From Cylicocyclus nassatus (taxonomy: Eukaryota > Nematoda > Chromadorea > Rhabditida > Strongylidae): a stretch of DNA of 64,000 nt. Every line of letters starts with the position of its first letter. Position 1 is the first letter of the stretch. The translations under genes were made by a program, and so were the position numbers. Shown piece after piece: positions 47,785-61,389 of the stretch. The notes beneath the pieces were generated by a model that ran no database searches, was not told the DNA's origin, and worked only from the letters and a program-made list of their open reading frames with translations. The stretch lies in NCBI GenBank assembly GCA_958299035.1, contig CATQJL010000001.1:30111521-30175520 (forward strand), read 5' to 3'.

Positions 47785-48362
47785 AGACACTGCATAACAA
47801 TAGAATACATTGTAAACGATACCGTACATGGTATAGAGCAAGCAGCTCTGCCGAGCACATGCTACATGTTGACATGTTTACGGTTTCGAAAGTGCATCAC
47901 AAGACTAGTACGCAAAAACAACCGATTTCTTACGAAATGCTGAGTGTTTCGACATGGATCGTAAGTGCAAAGTTTCGCACTTCTATGTATATGTGTTTAC
48001 TAGTTTAGATGCATACTGTAAATGCACATTTAAACATTGAAATCTTCGTTCATATTAGAAATTGCTCAAAACCTAGAAGAAATTATCATTAAATGATCGT
48101 AACTTGCTGTGTAGTAACGCTAAACACTTCGAATAGACTTTATTCGATAGAAAATCGTTCAAATTTTTTCAAATACTTCAATGTTGACATGCTTACGATG
48201 GCATTATCGAGCTGAAAAATGCCTTAAAAGTCAAAAAACTTATGTTTGTAAGTGAAAATTGCTTCATAGACACTTAGCAAATGTCCAGGTAAGGCATACC
48301 TGCAAATATGCGTGCAGTAGGACGTGCTGCAACTAGTCGTTCGCTAGGACGATAACGTCGAC

Positions 48363-48464
48363 GGTTTAATTACCCAAGTTTGAGGTATTTTCTAGATCTG
48401 ACTCAATCAAATGATTGTGGTCTGATAAAATTTTGGATATCTCTTCCTAAACAGGGAGAGTACA
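48363..48464 (+). ncRNA. SL1: SL1 RNA, copy 32
   Basis: RNA identical to copy 1; class C with the 1-bp deletion. Confidence 0.95.
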
Positions 48465-49041
48465 AGACACTGCATAACAATAGAATACATTGTAAACGAT
48501 ACCGTACATGTATAGAGCAAGCAGCTCTGCCGAGCACATGCTACATGTTGACATGTTTACGGTTTCGAAAGTGCATCACAAGACTAGTACGCAAAAACAA
48601 CCGATTTCTTACGAAATGCTGAGTGTTTCGACATGGATCGTAAGTGCAAAGTTTCGCACTTCTATGTATATGTGTTTACTAGTTTAGATGCATACTGTAA
48701 ATGCACATTTAAACATTGAAATCTTCGTTCATATTAGAAATTGCTCAAAACCTAGAAGAAATTATCATTAAATGATCGTAACTTGCTGTGTAGTAACGCT
48801 AAACACTTCGAATAGACTTTATTCGATAGAAAATCGTTCAAATTTTTTCAAATACTTCAATGTTGACATGCTTACGATGGCATTATCGAGCTGAAAAATG
48901 CCTTAAAAGTCAAAAAACTTATGTTTGTAAGTGAAAATTGCTTCATAGACACTTAGCAAATGTCCAGGTAAGGCATACCTGCAAATATGCGTGCAGTAGG
49001 ACGTGCTGCAACTAGTCGTTCGCTAGGACGATAACGTCGAC

Positions 49042-49143
49042 GGTTTAATTACCCAAGTTTGAGGTATTTTCTAGATCTGACTCAATCAAATGATTGTGGT
49101 CTGATAAAATTTTGGATATCTCTTCCTAAACAGGGAGAGTACA
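49042..49143 (+). ncRNA. SL1: SL1 RNA, copy 33
   Basis: RNA identical to copy 1; class B. Confidence 0.95.
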
Positions 49144-49721
49144 AGACACTGCATAACAATAGAATACATTGTAAACGATACCGTACATGGTATAGAGCAA
49201 GCAGCTCTGCCGAGCACATGCTACATGTTGACATGTTTACGGTCTCGAAAGTGCATCACAAGACTAGTGCGCAAAAACAACCGATTTCTTACGAAATGCT
49301 GAGTGTTTCGACATGGATCGTAAGTGCAAAGTTTTGCACTTCTATGTATATGTGTTTACTAGTTTAGATGCATACTGTAAATGCACATTTAAACATTGAA
49401 ATCTTCGTTCATATTAGAAATTGCTCAAAACCTAGAAGAAATTATCATTAAATGATCGTAACTTGCTGTGTAGTAACGCTAAACACTTCGAATAGACTTT
49501 ATTCGATAGAAAATCGTTCAAATTTTTTCAAATACTTCAATGTTGACATGCTTACGATGGCATTATCGAGCTGAAAAATGCCTTAAAAGTCAAAAAACTT
49601 ATGTTTGTAAGTGAAAATTGCTTCATAGACACTTAGCAAATGTCCAGGTAAGGCATACCTGCAAATATGCGTGCAGTAGGACGTGCTGCAACTAGTCGTT
49701 CGCTAGGACGATAACGTCGAC

Positions 49722-49823
49722 GGTTTAATTACCCAAGTTTGAGGTATTTTCTAGATCTGACTCAATCAAATGATTGTGGTCTGATAAAATTTTGGATATC
49801 TCTTCCTAAACAGGGAGAGTACA
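49722..49823 (+). ncRNA. SL1: SL1 RNA, copy 34
   Basis: RNA identical to copy 1; class B. Confidence 0.95.
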
Positions 49824-50401
49824 AGACACTGCATAACAATAGAATACATTGTAAACGATACCGTACATGGTATAGAGCAAGCAGCTCTGCCGAGCACATG
49901 CTACATGTTGACATGTTTACGGTCTCGAAAGTGCATCACAAGACTAGTGCGCAAAAACAACCGATTTCTTACGAAATGCTGAGTGTTTCGACATGGATCG
50001 TAAGTGCAAAGTTTTGCACTTCTATGTATATGTGTTTACTAGTTTAGATGCATACTGTAAATGCACATTTAAACATTGAAATCTTCGTTCATATTAGAAA
50101 TTGCTCAAAACCTAGAAGAAATTATCATTAAATGATCGTAACTTGCTGTGTAGTAACGCTAAACACTTCGAATAGACTTTATTCGATAGAAAATCGTTCA
50201 AATTTTTTCAAATACTTCAATGTTGACATGCTTACGATGGCATTATCGAGCTGAAAAATGCCTTAAAAGTCAAAAAACTTATGTTTGTAAGTGAAAATTG
50301 CTTCATAGACACTTAGCAAATGTCCAGGTAAGGCATACCTGCAAATATGCGTGCAGTAGGACGTGCTGCAACTAGTCGTTCGCTAGGACGATAACGTCGA
50401 C

Positions 50402-50503
50402 GGTTTAATTACCCAAGTTTGAGGTATTTTCTAGATCTGACTCAATCAAATGATTGTGGTCTGATAAAATTTTGGATATCTCTTCCTAAACAGGGAGAGT
50501 ACA
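50402..50503 (+). ncRNA. SL1: SL1 RNA, copy 35
   Basis: RNA identical to copy 1; class B. Confidence 0.95.
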
Positions 50504-51081
50504 AGACACTGCATAACAATAGAATACATTGTAAACGATACCGTACATGGTATAGAGCAAGCAGCTCTGCCGAGCACATGCTACATGTTGACATGTTTAC
50601 GGTCTCGAAAGTGCATCACAAGACTAGTGCGCAAAAACAACCGATTTCTTACGAAATGCTGAGTGTTTCGACATGGATCGTAAGTGCAAAGTTTTGCACT
50701 TCTATGTATATGTGTTTACTAGTTTAGATGCATACTGTAAATGCACATTTAAACATTGAAATCTTCGTTCATATTAGAAATTGCTCAAAACCTAGAAGAA
50801 ATTATCATTAAATGATCGTAACTTGCTGTGTAGTAACGCTAAACACTTCGAATAGACTTTATTCGATAGAAAATCGTTCAAATTTTTTCAAATACTTCAA
50901 TGTTGACATGCTTACGATGGCATTATCGAGCTGAAAAATGCCTTAAAAGTCAAAAAACTTATGTTTGTAAGTGAAAATTGCTTCATAGACACTTAGCAAA
51001 TGTCCAGGTAAGGCATACCTGCAAATATGCGTGCAGTAGGACGTGCTGCAACTAGTCGTTCGCTAGGACGATAACGTCGAC

Positions 51082-51183
51082 GGTTTAATTACCCAAGTTT
51101 GAGGTATTTTCTAGATCTGACTCAATCAAATGATTGTGGTCTGATAAAATTTTGGATATCTCTTCCTAAACAGGGAGAGTACA
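51082..51183 (+). ncRNA. SL1: SL1 RNA, copy 36
   Basis: RNA identical to copy 1; class B. Confidence 0.95.
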
Positions 51184-51761
51184 AGACACTGCATAACAAT
51201 AGAATACATTGTAAACGATACCGTACATGGTATAGAGCAAGCAGCTCTGCCGAGCACATGCTACATGTTGACATGTTTACGGTCTCGAAAGTGCATCACA
51301 AGACTAGTGCGCAAAAACAACCGATTTCTTACGAAATGCTGAGTGTTTCGACATGGATCGTAAGTGCAAAGTTTTGCACTTCTATGTATATGTGTTTACT
51401 AGTTTAGATGCATACTGTAAATGCACATTTAAACATTGAAATCTTCGTTCATATTAGAAATTGCTCAAAACCTAGAAGAAATTATCATTAAATGATCGTA
51501 ACTTGCTGTGTAGTAACGCTAAACACTTCGAATAGACTTTATTCGATAGAAAATCGTTCAAATTTTTTCAAATACTTCAATGTTGACATGCTTACGATGG
51601 CATTATCGAGCTGAAAAATGCCTTAAAAGTCAAAAAACTTATGTTTGTAAGTGAAAATTGCTTCATAGACACTTAGCAAATGTCCAGGTAAGGCATACCT
51701 GCAAATATGCGTGCAGTAGGACGTGCTGCAACTAGTCGTTCGCTAGGACGATAACGTCGAC

Positions 51762-51863
51762 GGTTTAATTACCCAAGTTTGAGGTATTTTCTAGATCTGA
51801 CTCAATCAAATGATTGTGGTCTGATAAAATTTTGGATATCTCTTCCTAAACAGGGAGAGTACA
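51762..51863 (+). ncRNA. SL1: SL1 RNA, copy 37
   Basis: RNA identical to copy 1; class C. Confidence 0.95.
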
Positions 51864-52441
51864 AGACACTGCATAACAATAGAATACATTGTAAACGATA
51901 CCGTACATGGTATAGAGCAAGCAGCTCTGCCGAGCACATGCTACATGTTGACATGTTTACGGTTTCGAAAGTGCATCACAAGACTAGTACGCAAAAACAA
52001 CCGATTTCTTACGAAATGCTGAGTGTTTCGACATGGATCGTAAGTGCAAAGTTTCGCACTTCTATGTATATGTGTTTACTAGTTTAGATGCATACTGTAA
52101 ATGCACATTTAAACATTGAAATCTTCGTTCATATTAGAAATTGCTCAAAACCTAGAAGAAATTATCATTAAATGATCGTAACTTGCTGTGTAGTAACGCT
52201 AAACACTTCGAATAGACTTTATTCGATAGAAAATCGTTCAAATTTTTTCAAATACTTCAATGTTGACATGCTTACGATGGCATTATCGAGCTGAAAAATG
52301 CCTTAAAAGTCAAAAAACTTATGTTTGTAAGTGAAAATTGCTTCATAGACACTTAGCAAATGTCCAGGTAAGGCATACCTGCAAATATGCGTGCAGTAGG
52401 ACGTGCTGCAACTAGTCGTTCGCTAGGACGATAACGTCGAC

Positions 52442-52543
52442 GGTTTAATTACCCAAGTTTGAGGTATTTTCTAGATCTGACTCAATCAAATGATTGTGGT
52501 CTGATAAAATTTTGGATATCTCTTCCTAAACAGGGAGAGTACA
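52442..52543 (+). ncRNA. SL1: SL1 RNA, copy 38
   Basis: RNA identical to copy 1; class B. Confidence 0.95.
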
Positions 52544-53121
52544 AGACACTGCATAACAATAGAATACATTGTAAACGATACCGTACATGGTATAGAGCAA
52601 GCAGCTCTGCCGAGCACATGCTACATGTTGACATGTTTACGGTCTCGAAAGTGCATCACAAGACTAGTGCGCAAAAACAACCGATTTCTTACGAAATGCT
52701 GAGTGTTTCGACATGGATCGTAAGTGCAAAGTTTTGCACTTCTATGTATATGTGTTTACTAGTTTAGATGCATACTGTAAATGCACATTTAAACATTGAA
52801 ATCTTCGTTCATATTAGAAATTGCTCAAAACCTAGAAGAAATTATCATTAAATGATCGTAACTTGCTGTGTAGTAACGCTAAACACTTCGAATAGACTTT
52901 ATTCGATAGAAAATCGTTCAAATTTTTTCAAATACTTCAATGTTGACATGCTTACGATGGCATTATCGAGCTGAAAAATGCCTTAAAAGTCAAAAAACTT
53001 ATGTTTGTAAGTGAAAATTGCTTCATAGACACTTAGCAAATGTCCAGGTAAGGCATACCTGCAAATATGCGTGCAGTAGGACGTGCTGCAACTAGTCGTT
53101 CGCTAGGACGATAACGTCGAC

Positions 53122-53223
53122 GGTTTAATTACCCAAGTTTGAGGTATTTTCTAGATCTGACTCAATCAAATGATTGTGGTCTGATAAAATTTTGGATATC
53201 TCTTCCTAAACAGGGAGAGTACA
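53122..53223 (+). ncRNA. SL1: SL1 RNA, copy 39
   Basis: RNA identical to copy 1; class C. Confidence 0.95.
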
Positions 53224-53801
53224 AGACACTGCATAACAATAGAATACATTGTAAACGATACCGTACATGGTATAGAGCAAGCAGCTCTGCCGAGCACATG
53301 CTACATGTTGACATGTTTACGGTTTCGAAAGTGCATCACAAGACTAGTACGCAAAAACAACCGATTTCTTACGAAATGCTGAGTGTTTCGACATGGATCG
53401 TAAGTGCAAAGTTTCGCACTTCTATGTATATGTGTTTACTAGTTTAGATGCATACTGTAAATGCACATTTAAACATTGAAATCTTCGTTCATATTAGAAA
53501 TTGCTCAAAACCTAGAAGAAATTATCATTAAATGATCGTAACTTGCTGTGTAGTAACGCTAAACACTTCGAATAGACTTTATTCGATAGAAAATCGTTCA
53601 AATTTTTTCAAATACTTCAATGTTGACATGCTTACGATGGCATTATCGAGCTGAAAAATGCCTTAAAAGTCAAAAAACTTATGTTTGTAAGTGAAAATTG
53701 CTTCATAGACACTTAGCAAATGTCCAGGTAAGGCATACCTGCAAATATGCGTGCAGTAGGACGTGCTGCAACTAGTCGTTCGCTAGGACGATAACGTCGA
53801 C

Positions 53802-53903
53802 GGTTTAATTACCCAAGTTTGAGGTATTTTCTAGATCTGACTCAATCAAATGATTGTGGTCTGATAAAATTTTGGATATCTCTTCCTAAACAGGGAGAGT
53901 ACA
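53802..53903 (+). ncRNA. SL1: SL1 RNA, copy 40
   Basis: RNA identical to copy 1; class B. Confidence 0.95.
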
Positions 53904-54481
53904 AGACACTGCATAACAATAGAATACATTGTAAACGATACCGTACATGGTATAGAGCAAGCAGCTCTGCCGAGCACATGCTACATGTTGACATGTTTAC
54001 GGTCTCGAAAGTGCATCACAAGACTAGTGCGCAAAAACAACCGATTTCTTACGAAATGCTGAGTGTTTCGACATGGATCGTAAGTGCAAAGTTTTGCACT
54101 TCTATGTATATGTGTTTACTAGTTTAGATGCATACTGTAAATGCACATTTAAACATTGAAATCTTCGTTCATATTAGAAATTGCTCAAAACCTAGAAGAA
54201 ATTATCATTAAATGATCGTAACTTGCTGTGTAGTAACGCTAAACACTTCGAATAGACTTTATTCGATAGAAAATCGTTCAAATTTTTTCAAATACTTCAA
54301 TGTTGACATGCTTACGATGGCATTATCGAGCTGAAAAATGCCTTAAAAGTCAAAAAACTTATGTTTGTAAGTGAAAATTGCTTCATAGACACTTAGCAAA
54401 TGTCCAGGTAAGGCATACCTGCAAATATGCGTGCAGTAGGACGTGCTGCAACTAGTCGTTCGCTAGGACGATAACGTCGAC

Positions 54482-54583
54482 GGTTTAATTACCCAAGTTT
54501 GAGGTATTTTCTAGATCTGACTCAATCAAATGATTGTGGTCTGATAAAATTTTGGATATCTCTTCCTAAACAGGGAGAGTACA
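54482..54583 (+). ncRNA. SL1: SL1 RNA, copy 41
   Basis: RNA identical to copy 1; class C. Confidence 0.95.
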
Positions 54584-55161
54584 AGACACTGCATAACAAT
54601 AGAATACATTGTAAACGATACCGTACATGGTATAGAGCAAGCAGCTCTGCCGAGCACATGCTACATGTTGACATGTTTACGGTTTCGAAAGTGCATCACA
54701 AGACTAGTACGCAAAAACAACCGATTTCTTACGAAATGCTGAGTGTTTCGACATGGATCGTAAGTGCAAAGTTTCGCACTTCTATGTATATGTGTTTACT
54801 AGTTTAGATGCATACTGTAAATGCACATTTAAACATTGAAATCTTCGTTCATATTAGAAATTGCTCAAAACCTAGAAGAAATTATCATTAAATGATCGTA
54901 ACTTGCTGTGTAGTAACGCTAAACACTTCGAATAGACTTTATTCGATAGAAAATCGTTCAAATTTTTTCAAATACTTCAATGTTGACATGCTTACGATGG
55001 CATTATCGAGCTGAAAAATGCCTTAAAAGTCAAAAAACTTATGTTTGTAAGTGAAAATTGCTTCATAGACACTTAGCAAATGTCCAGGTAAGGCATACCT
55101 GCAAATATGCGTGCAGTAGGACGTGCTGCAACTAGTCGTTCGCTAGGACGATAACGTCGAC

Positions 55162-55263
55162 GGTTTAATTACCCAAGTTTGAGGTATTTTCTAGATCTGA
55201 CTCAATCAAATGATTGTGGTCTGATAAAATTTTGGATATCTCTTCCTAAACAGGGAGAGTACA
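55162..55263 (+). ncRNA. SL1: SL1 RNA, copy 42
   Basis: RNA identical to copy 1; class C. Confidence 0.95.
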
Positions 55264-55841
55264 AGACACTGCATAACAATAGAATACATTGTAAACGATA
55301 CCGTACATGGTATAGAGCAAGCAGCTCTGCCGAGCACATGCTACATGTTGACATGTTTACGGTTTCGAAAGTGCATCACAAGACTAGTACGCAAAAACAA
55401 CCGATTTCTTACGAAATGCTGAGTGTTTCGACATGGATCGTAAGTGCAAAGTTTCGCACTTCTATGTATATGTGTTTACTAGTTTAGATGCATACTGTAA
55501 ATGCACATTTAAACATTGAAATCTTCGTTCATATTAGAAATTGCTCAAAACCTAGAAGAAATTATCATTAAATGATCGTAACTTGCTGTGTAGTAACGCT
55601 AAACACTTCGAATAGACTTTATTCGATAGAAAATCGTTCAAATTTTTTCAAATACTTCAATGTTGACATGCTTACGATGGCATTATCGAGCTGAAAAATG
55701 CCTTAAAAGTCAAAAAACTTATGTTTGTAAGTGAAAATTGCTTCATAGACACTTAGCAAATGTCCAGGTAAGGCATACCTGCAAATATGCGTGCAGTAGG
55801 ACGTGCTGCAACTAGTCGTTCGCTAGGACGATAACGTCGAC

Positions 55842-55943
55842 GGTTTAATTACCCAAGTTTGAGGTATTTTCTAGATCTGACTCAATCAAATGATTGTGGT
55901 CTGATAAAATTTTGGATATCTCTTCCTAAACAGGGAGAGTACA
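55842..55943 (+). ncRNA. SL1: SL1 RNA, copy 43
   Basis: RNA identical to copy 1; class B. Confidence 0.95.
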
Positions 55944-56521
55944 AGACACTGCATAACAATAGAATACATTGTAAACGATACCGTACATGGTATAGAGCAA
56001 GCAGCTCTGCCGAGCACATGCTACATGTTGACATGTTTACGGTCTCGAAAGTGCATCACAAGACTAGTGCGCAAAAACAACCGATTTCTTACGAAATGCT
56101 GAGTGTTTCGACATGGATCGTAAGTGCAAAGTTTTGCACTTCTATGTATATGTGTTTACTAGTTTAGATGCATACTGTAAATGCACATTTAAACATTGAA
56201 ATCTTCGTTCATATTAGAAATTGCTCAAAACCTAGAAGAAATTATCATTAAATGATCGTAACTTGCTGTGTAGTAACGCTAAACACTTCGAATAGACTTT
56301 ATTCGATAGAAAATCGTTCAAATTTTTTCAAATACTTCAATGTTGACATGCTTACGATGGCATTATCGAGCTGAAAAATGCCTTAAAAGTCAAAAAACTT
56401 ATGTTTGTAAGTGAAAATTGCTTCATAGACACTTAGCAAATGTCCAGGTAAGGCATACCTGCAAATATGCGTGCAGTAGGACGTGCTGCAACTAGTCGTT
56501 CGCTAGGACGATAACGTCGAC

Positions 56522-56623
56522 GGTTTAATTACCCAAGTTTGAGGTATTTTCTAGATCTGACTCAATCAAATGATTGTGGTCTGATAAAATTTTGGATATC
56601 TCTTCCTAAACAGGGAGAGTACA
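56522..56623 (+). ncRNA. SL1: SL1 RNA, copy 44
   Basis: RNA identical to copy 1; class C with the 1-bp deletion. Confidence 0.95.
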
Positions 56624-57200
56624 AGACACTGCATAACAATAGAATACATTGTAAACGATACCGTACATGTATAGAGCAAGCAGCTCTGCCGAGCACATGC
56701 TACATGTTGACATGTTTACGGTTTCGAAAGTGCATCACAAGACTAGTACGCAAAAACAACCGATTTCTTACGAAATGCTGAGTGTTTCGACATGGATCGT
56801 AAGTGCAAAGTTTCGCACTTCTATGTATATGTGTTTACTAGTTTAGATGCATACTGTAAATGCACATTTAAACATTGAAATCTTCGTTCATATTAGAAAT
56901 TGCTCAAAACCTAGAAGAAATTATCATTAAATGATCGTAACTTGCTGTGTAGTAACGCTAAACACTTCGAATAGACTTTATTCGATAGAAAATCGTTCAA
57001 ATTTTTTCAAATACTTCAATGTTGACATGCTTACGATGGCATTATCGAGCTGAAAAATGCCTTAAAAGTCAAAAAACTTATGTTTGTAAGTGAAAATTGC
57101 TTCATAGACACTTAGCAAATGTCCAGGTAAGGCATACCTGCAAATATGCGTGCAGTAGGACGTGCTGCAACTAGTCGTTCGCTAGGACGATAACGTCGAC

Positions 57201-57302
57201 GGTTTAATTACCCAAGTTTGAGGTATTTTCTAGATCTGACTCAATCAAATGATTGTGGTCTGATAAAATTTTGGATATCTCTTCCTAAACAGGGAGAGTA
57301 CA
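57201..57302 (+). ncRNA. SL1: SL1 RNA, copy 45
   Basis: RNA identical to copy 1; class B, last copy with an undiverged 5' flank. Confidence 0.95.
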
Positions 57303-57882
57303 AGACACTGCATAACAATAGAATACATTGTAAACGATACCGTACATGGTATAGAGCAAGCAGCTCTGCCGAGCACATGCTACATGTTGACATGTTTACG
57401 GTCTCGAAAGTGCATCACAAGACTAGTGCGCAAAAACAACCGATTTCTTACGAAATGCTGAGTGTTTCGACATGGATCGTAAGTGCAAAGTTTTGCACTT
57501 CTATGTATATGTGTTTACTAGTTTAGATGCATACTGTAAATGCACATTTAAACATTGAAATCTTCGTTCATATTAGAAATTGCTCAAAACCTAGAAGAAA
57601 TTATCATTAAATGATCGTAACTTGCTGTGTAGTAACGCTAAACACTTCGAATAGACTTTATTCGATAGAAAATCGTTCGAATTTTCTCAAATACTTCAAT
57701 ATTGACATGCTTACGATGGCATTATCGAGCTGAAAAACGCCTTAAAAGTCAAAAAAAACTTATGTTTGTAAGTGAAAATTGCTTCATAGACACTTAGCAA
57801 ATGTCCAGGTAAGGCATACCTGTAAATATGCGTGCAGTAGGACGTGCTGCAACTAGTCGTTCGCTAGGACGATAACGTCGAC

Positions 57883-57984
57883 GGTTTAATTACCCAAGTT
57901 TGAGGTATTTTCTAGATCTGACTCAATCAAATGATTGTGGTCTGATAAAATTTTGGATATCTCTTCCTAAACAGGGAGAGTACA
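57883..57984 (+). ncRNA. SL1: SL1 RNA, copy 46
   Basis: RNA identical to copy 1, but the 5' flank is diverged (GAATTTTCTCAAAT, CAATATTGAC, AAAAACGCC, two extra A). Confidence 0.95.
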
Positions 57985-58563
57985 AGACACTGCATAACAA
58001 TAGAATACATTGTAAACGATACCGTACATGGTATAGAGCAAGCAGCTCTGCCGAGCACATGCTACATGTTGACATGTTTACGGTCTCGAAAGTGCATCAC
58101 AAGACTAGTGCGCAAAAACAACCGATTTCTTACGAAATGCTGAGTGTTTCGACATGGATCGTAAGTGCAAAGTTTTGCACTTCTATGTATATGTGTTTAC
58201 TAGTTTAGATGCATACTGTAAATGCACATTTAAACATTGAAATCTTCGTTCATATTAGAAATTGCTCAAAACCTAGAGAAATTATCATTAAATGATCGTA
58301 ACTTGCTGTGTAGTAACGCTAAACACTTCGAATAGACTTTATTCGATAGAAAATCGTTCGAATTTTCTCAAATACTTCAATATTGACATGCTTACGATGG
58401 CATTATCGAGCTGAAAAACGCCTTAAAAGTCAAAAAAAACTTATGTTTGTAAGTGAAAATTGCTTCATAGACACTTAGCAAATGTCCAGGTAAGGCATAC
58501 CTGTAAATATGCGTGCAGTAGGACGTGCTGCAACTAGTCGTTCGCTAGGACGATAACGTCGAC

Positions 58564-58665
58564 GGTTTAATTACCCAAGTTTGAGGTATTTTCTAGATCT
58601 GACTCAATCAAATGATTGTGGTCTGATAAAATTTTGGAAATCTCTTCCTAAACAGGGAGAGTACA
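58564..58665 (+). ncRNA. SL1: SL1 RNA variant body, copy 47
   Basis: SL exon and stems as in copy 1, but T-to-A at RNA nt 76, between the Sm-type site and the 3' stem (TTTTGGAAATC). Confidence 0.93.
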
Positions 58666-59244
58666 AGACACTGCATAACAATAGAATACATTGTAAACGA
58701 TACCGTACATGGTATAGAGCAAGCAGCTCTGCCGAGCACATGCTACATGTTGACATGTTTACGGTCTCGAAAGTGCATCACAAGACTAGTGCGCAAAAAC
58801 AACCGATTTCTTACGAAATGCTGAGTGTTTCGACATGGATCGTAAGTGCAAAGTTTTGCACTTCTATGTATATGTGTTTACTAGTTTAGATGCATACTGT
58901 AAATGCACATTTAAACATTGAAATCTTCGTTCATATTAGAAATTGCTCAAAACCTAGAGAAATTATCATTAAATGATCGTAACTTGCTGTGTAGTAACGC
59001 TAAACACTTCGAATAGACTTTATTCGATAGAAAATCGTTCGAATTTTCTCAAATACTTCAATATTGACATGCTTACGATGGCATTATCGAGCTGAAAAAC
59101 GCCTTAAAAGTCAAAAAAAACTTATGTTTGTAAGTGAAAATTGCTTCATAGACACTTAGCAAATGTCCAGGTAAGGCATACCTGTAAATATGCGTGCAGT
59201 AGGACGTGCTGCAACTAGTCGTTCGCTAGGACGATAACGTCGAC

Positions 59245-59346
59245 GGTTTAATTACCCAAGTTTGAGGTATTTTCTAGATCTGACTCAATCAAATGATTGT
59301 GGTCTGATAAAATTTTGGAAATCTCTTCCTAAACAGGGAGAGTACA
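59245..59346 (+). ncRNA. SL1: SL1 RNA variant body, copy 48
   Basis: Same nt 76 change as copy 47; diverged 5' flank. Confidence 0.93.
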
Positions 59347-59925
59347 AGACACTGCATAACAATAGAATACATTGTAAACGATACCGTACATGGTATAGAG
59401 CAAGCAGCTCTGCCGAGCACATGCTACATGTTGACATGTTTACGGTCTCGAAAGTGCATCACAAGACTAGTGCGCAAAAACAACCGATTTCTTACGAAAT
59501 GCTGAGTGTTTCGACATGGATCGTAAGTGCAAAGTTTTGCACTTCTATGTATATGTGTTTACTAGTTTAGATGCATACTGTAAATGCACATTTAAACATT
59601 GAAATCTTCGTTCATATTAGAAATTGCTCAAAACCTAGAGAAATTATCATTAAATGATCGTAACTTGCTGTGTAGTAACGCTAAACACTTCGAATAGACT
59701 TTATTCGATAGAAAATCGTTCGAATTTTCTCAAATACTTCAATATTGACATGCTTACGATGGCATTATCGAGCTGAAAAACGCCTTAAAAGTCAAAAAAA
59801 ACTTATGTTTGTAAGTGAAAATTGCTTCATAGACACTTAGCAAATGTCCAGGTAAGGCATACCTGTAAATATGCGTGCAGTAGGACGTGCTGCAACTAGT
59901 CGTTCGCTAGGACGATAACGTCGAC

Positions 59926-60027
59926 GGTTTAATTACCCAAGTTTGAGGTATTTTCTAGATCTGACTCAATCAAATGATTGTGGTCTGATAAAATTTTGGA
60001 AATCTCTTCCTAAACAGGGAGAGTACA
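59926..60027 (+). ncRNA. SL1: SL1 RNA variant body, copy 49
   Basis: Same nt 76 change as copy 47; diverged 5' flank. Confidence 0.93.
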
Positions 60028-60606
60028 AGACACTGCATAACAATAGAATACATTGTAAACGATACCGTACATGGTATAGAGCAAGCAGCTCTGCCGAGCA
60101 CATGCTACATGTTGACATGTTTACGGTCTCGAAAGTGCATCACAAGACTAGTGCGCAAAAACAACCGATTTCTTACGAAATGCTGAGTGTTTCGACATGG
60201 ATCGTAAGTGCAAAGTTTTGCACTTCTATGTATATGTGTTTACTAGTTTAGATGCATACTGTAAATGCACATTTAAACATTGAAATCTTCGTTCATATTA
60301 GAAATTGCTCAAAACCTAGAGAAATTATCATTAAATGATCGTAACTTGCTGTGTAGTAACGCTAAACACTTCGAATAGACTTTATTCGATAGAAAATCGT
60401 TCGAATTTTCTCAAATACTTCAATATTGACATGCTTACGATGGCATTATCGAGCTGAAAAACGCCTTAAAAGTCAAAAAAAACTTATGTTTGTAAGTGAA
60501 AATTGCTTCATAGACACTTAGCAAATGTCCAGGTAAGGCATACCTGTAAATATGCGTGCAGTAGGACGTGCTGCAACTAGTCGTTCGCTAGGACGATAAC
60601 GTCGAC

Positions 60607-60708
60607 GGTTTAATTACCCAAGTTTGAGGTATTTTCTAGATCTGACTCAATCAAATGATTGTGGTCTGATAAAATTTTGGAAATCTCTTCCTAAACAGGG
60701 AGAGTACA
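60607..60708 (+). ncRNA. SL1: SL1 RNA variant body, copy 50
   Basis: Same nt 76 change as copy 47; diverged 5' flank. Confidence 0.93.
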
Positions 60709-61287
60709 AGACACTGCATAACAATAGAATACATTGTAAACGATACCGTACATGGTATAGAGCAAGCAGCTCTGCCGAGCACATGCTACATGTTGACATG
60801 TTTACGGTCTCGAAAGTGCATCACAAGACTAGTGCGCAAAAACAACCGATTTCTTACGAAATGCTGAGTGTTTCGACATGGATCGTAAGTGCAAAGTTTT
60901 GCACTTCTATGTATATGTGTTTACTAGTTTAGATGCATACTGTAAATGCACATTTAAACATTGAAATCTTCGTTCATATTAGAAATTGCTCAAAACCTAG
61001 AGAAATTATCATTAAATGATCGTAACTTGCTGTGTAGTAACGCTAAACACTTCGAATAGACTTTATTCGATAGAAAATCGTTCGAATTTTCTCAAATACT
61101 TCAATATTGACATGCTTACGATGGCATTATCGAGCTGAAAAACGCCTTAAAAGTCAAAAAAAACTTATGTTTGTAAGTGAAAATTGCTTCATAGACACTT
61201 AGCAAATGTCCAGGTAAGGCATACCTGTAAATATGCGTGCAGTAGGACGTGCTGCAACTAGTCGTTCGCTAGGACGATAACGTCGAC

Positions 61288-61389
61288 GGTTTAATTACCC
61301 AAGTTTGAGGTATTTTCTAGATCTGACTCAATCAAATGATTGTGGTCTGATAAAATTTTGGAAATCTCTTCCTAAACAGGGAGAGTACA
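61288..61389 (+). ncRNA. SL1: SL1 RNA variant body, copy 51
   Basis: Last complete copy; same nt 76 change as copy 47. The following unit stops at 61823, before its RNA gene. Confidence 0.93.
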
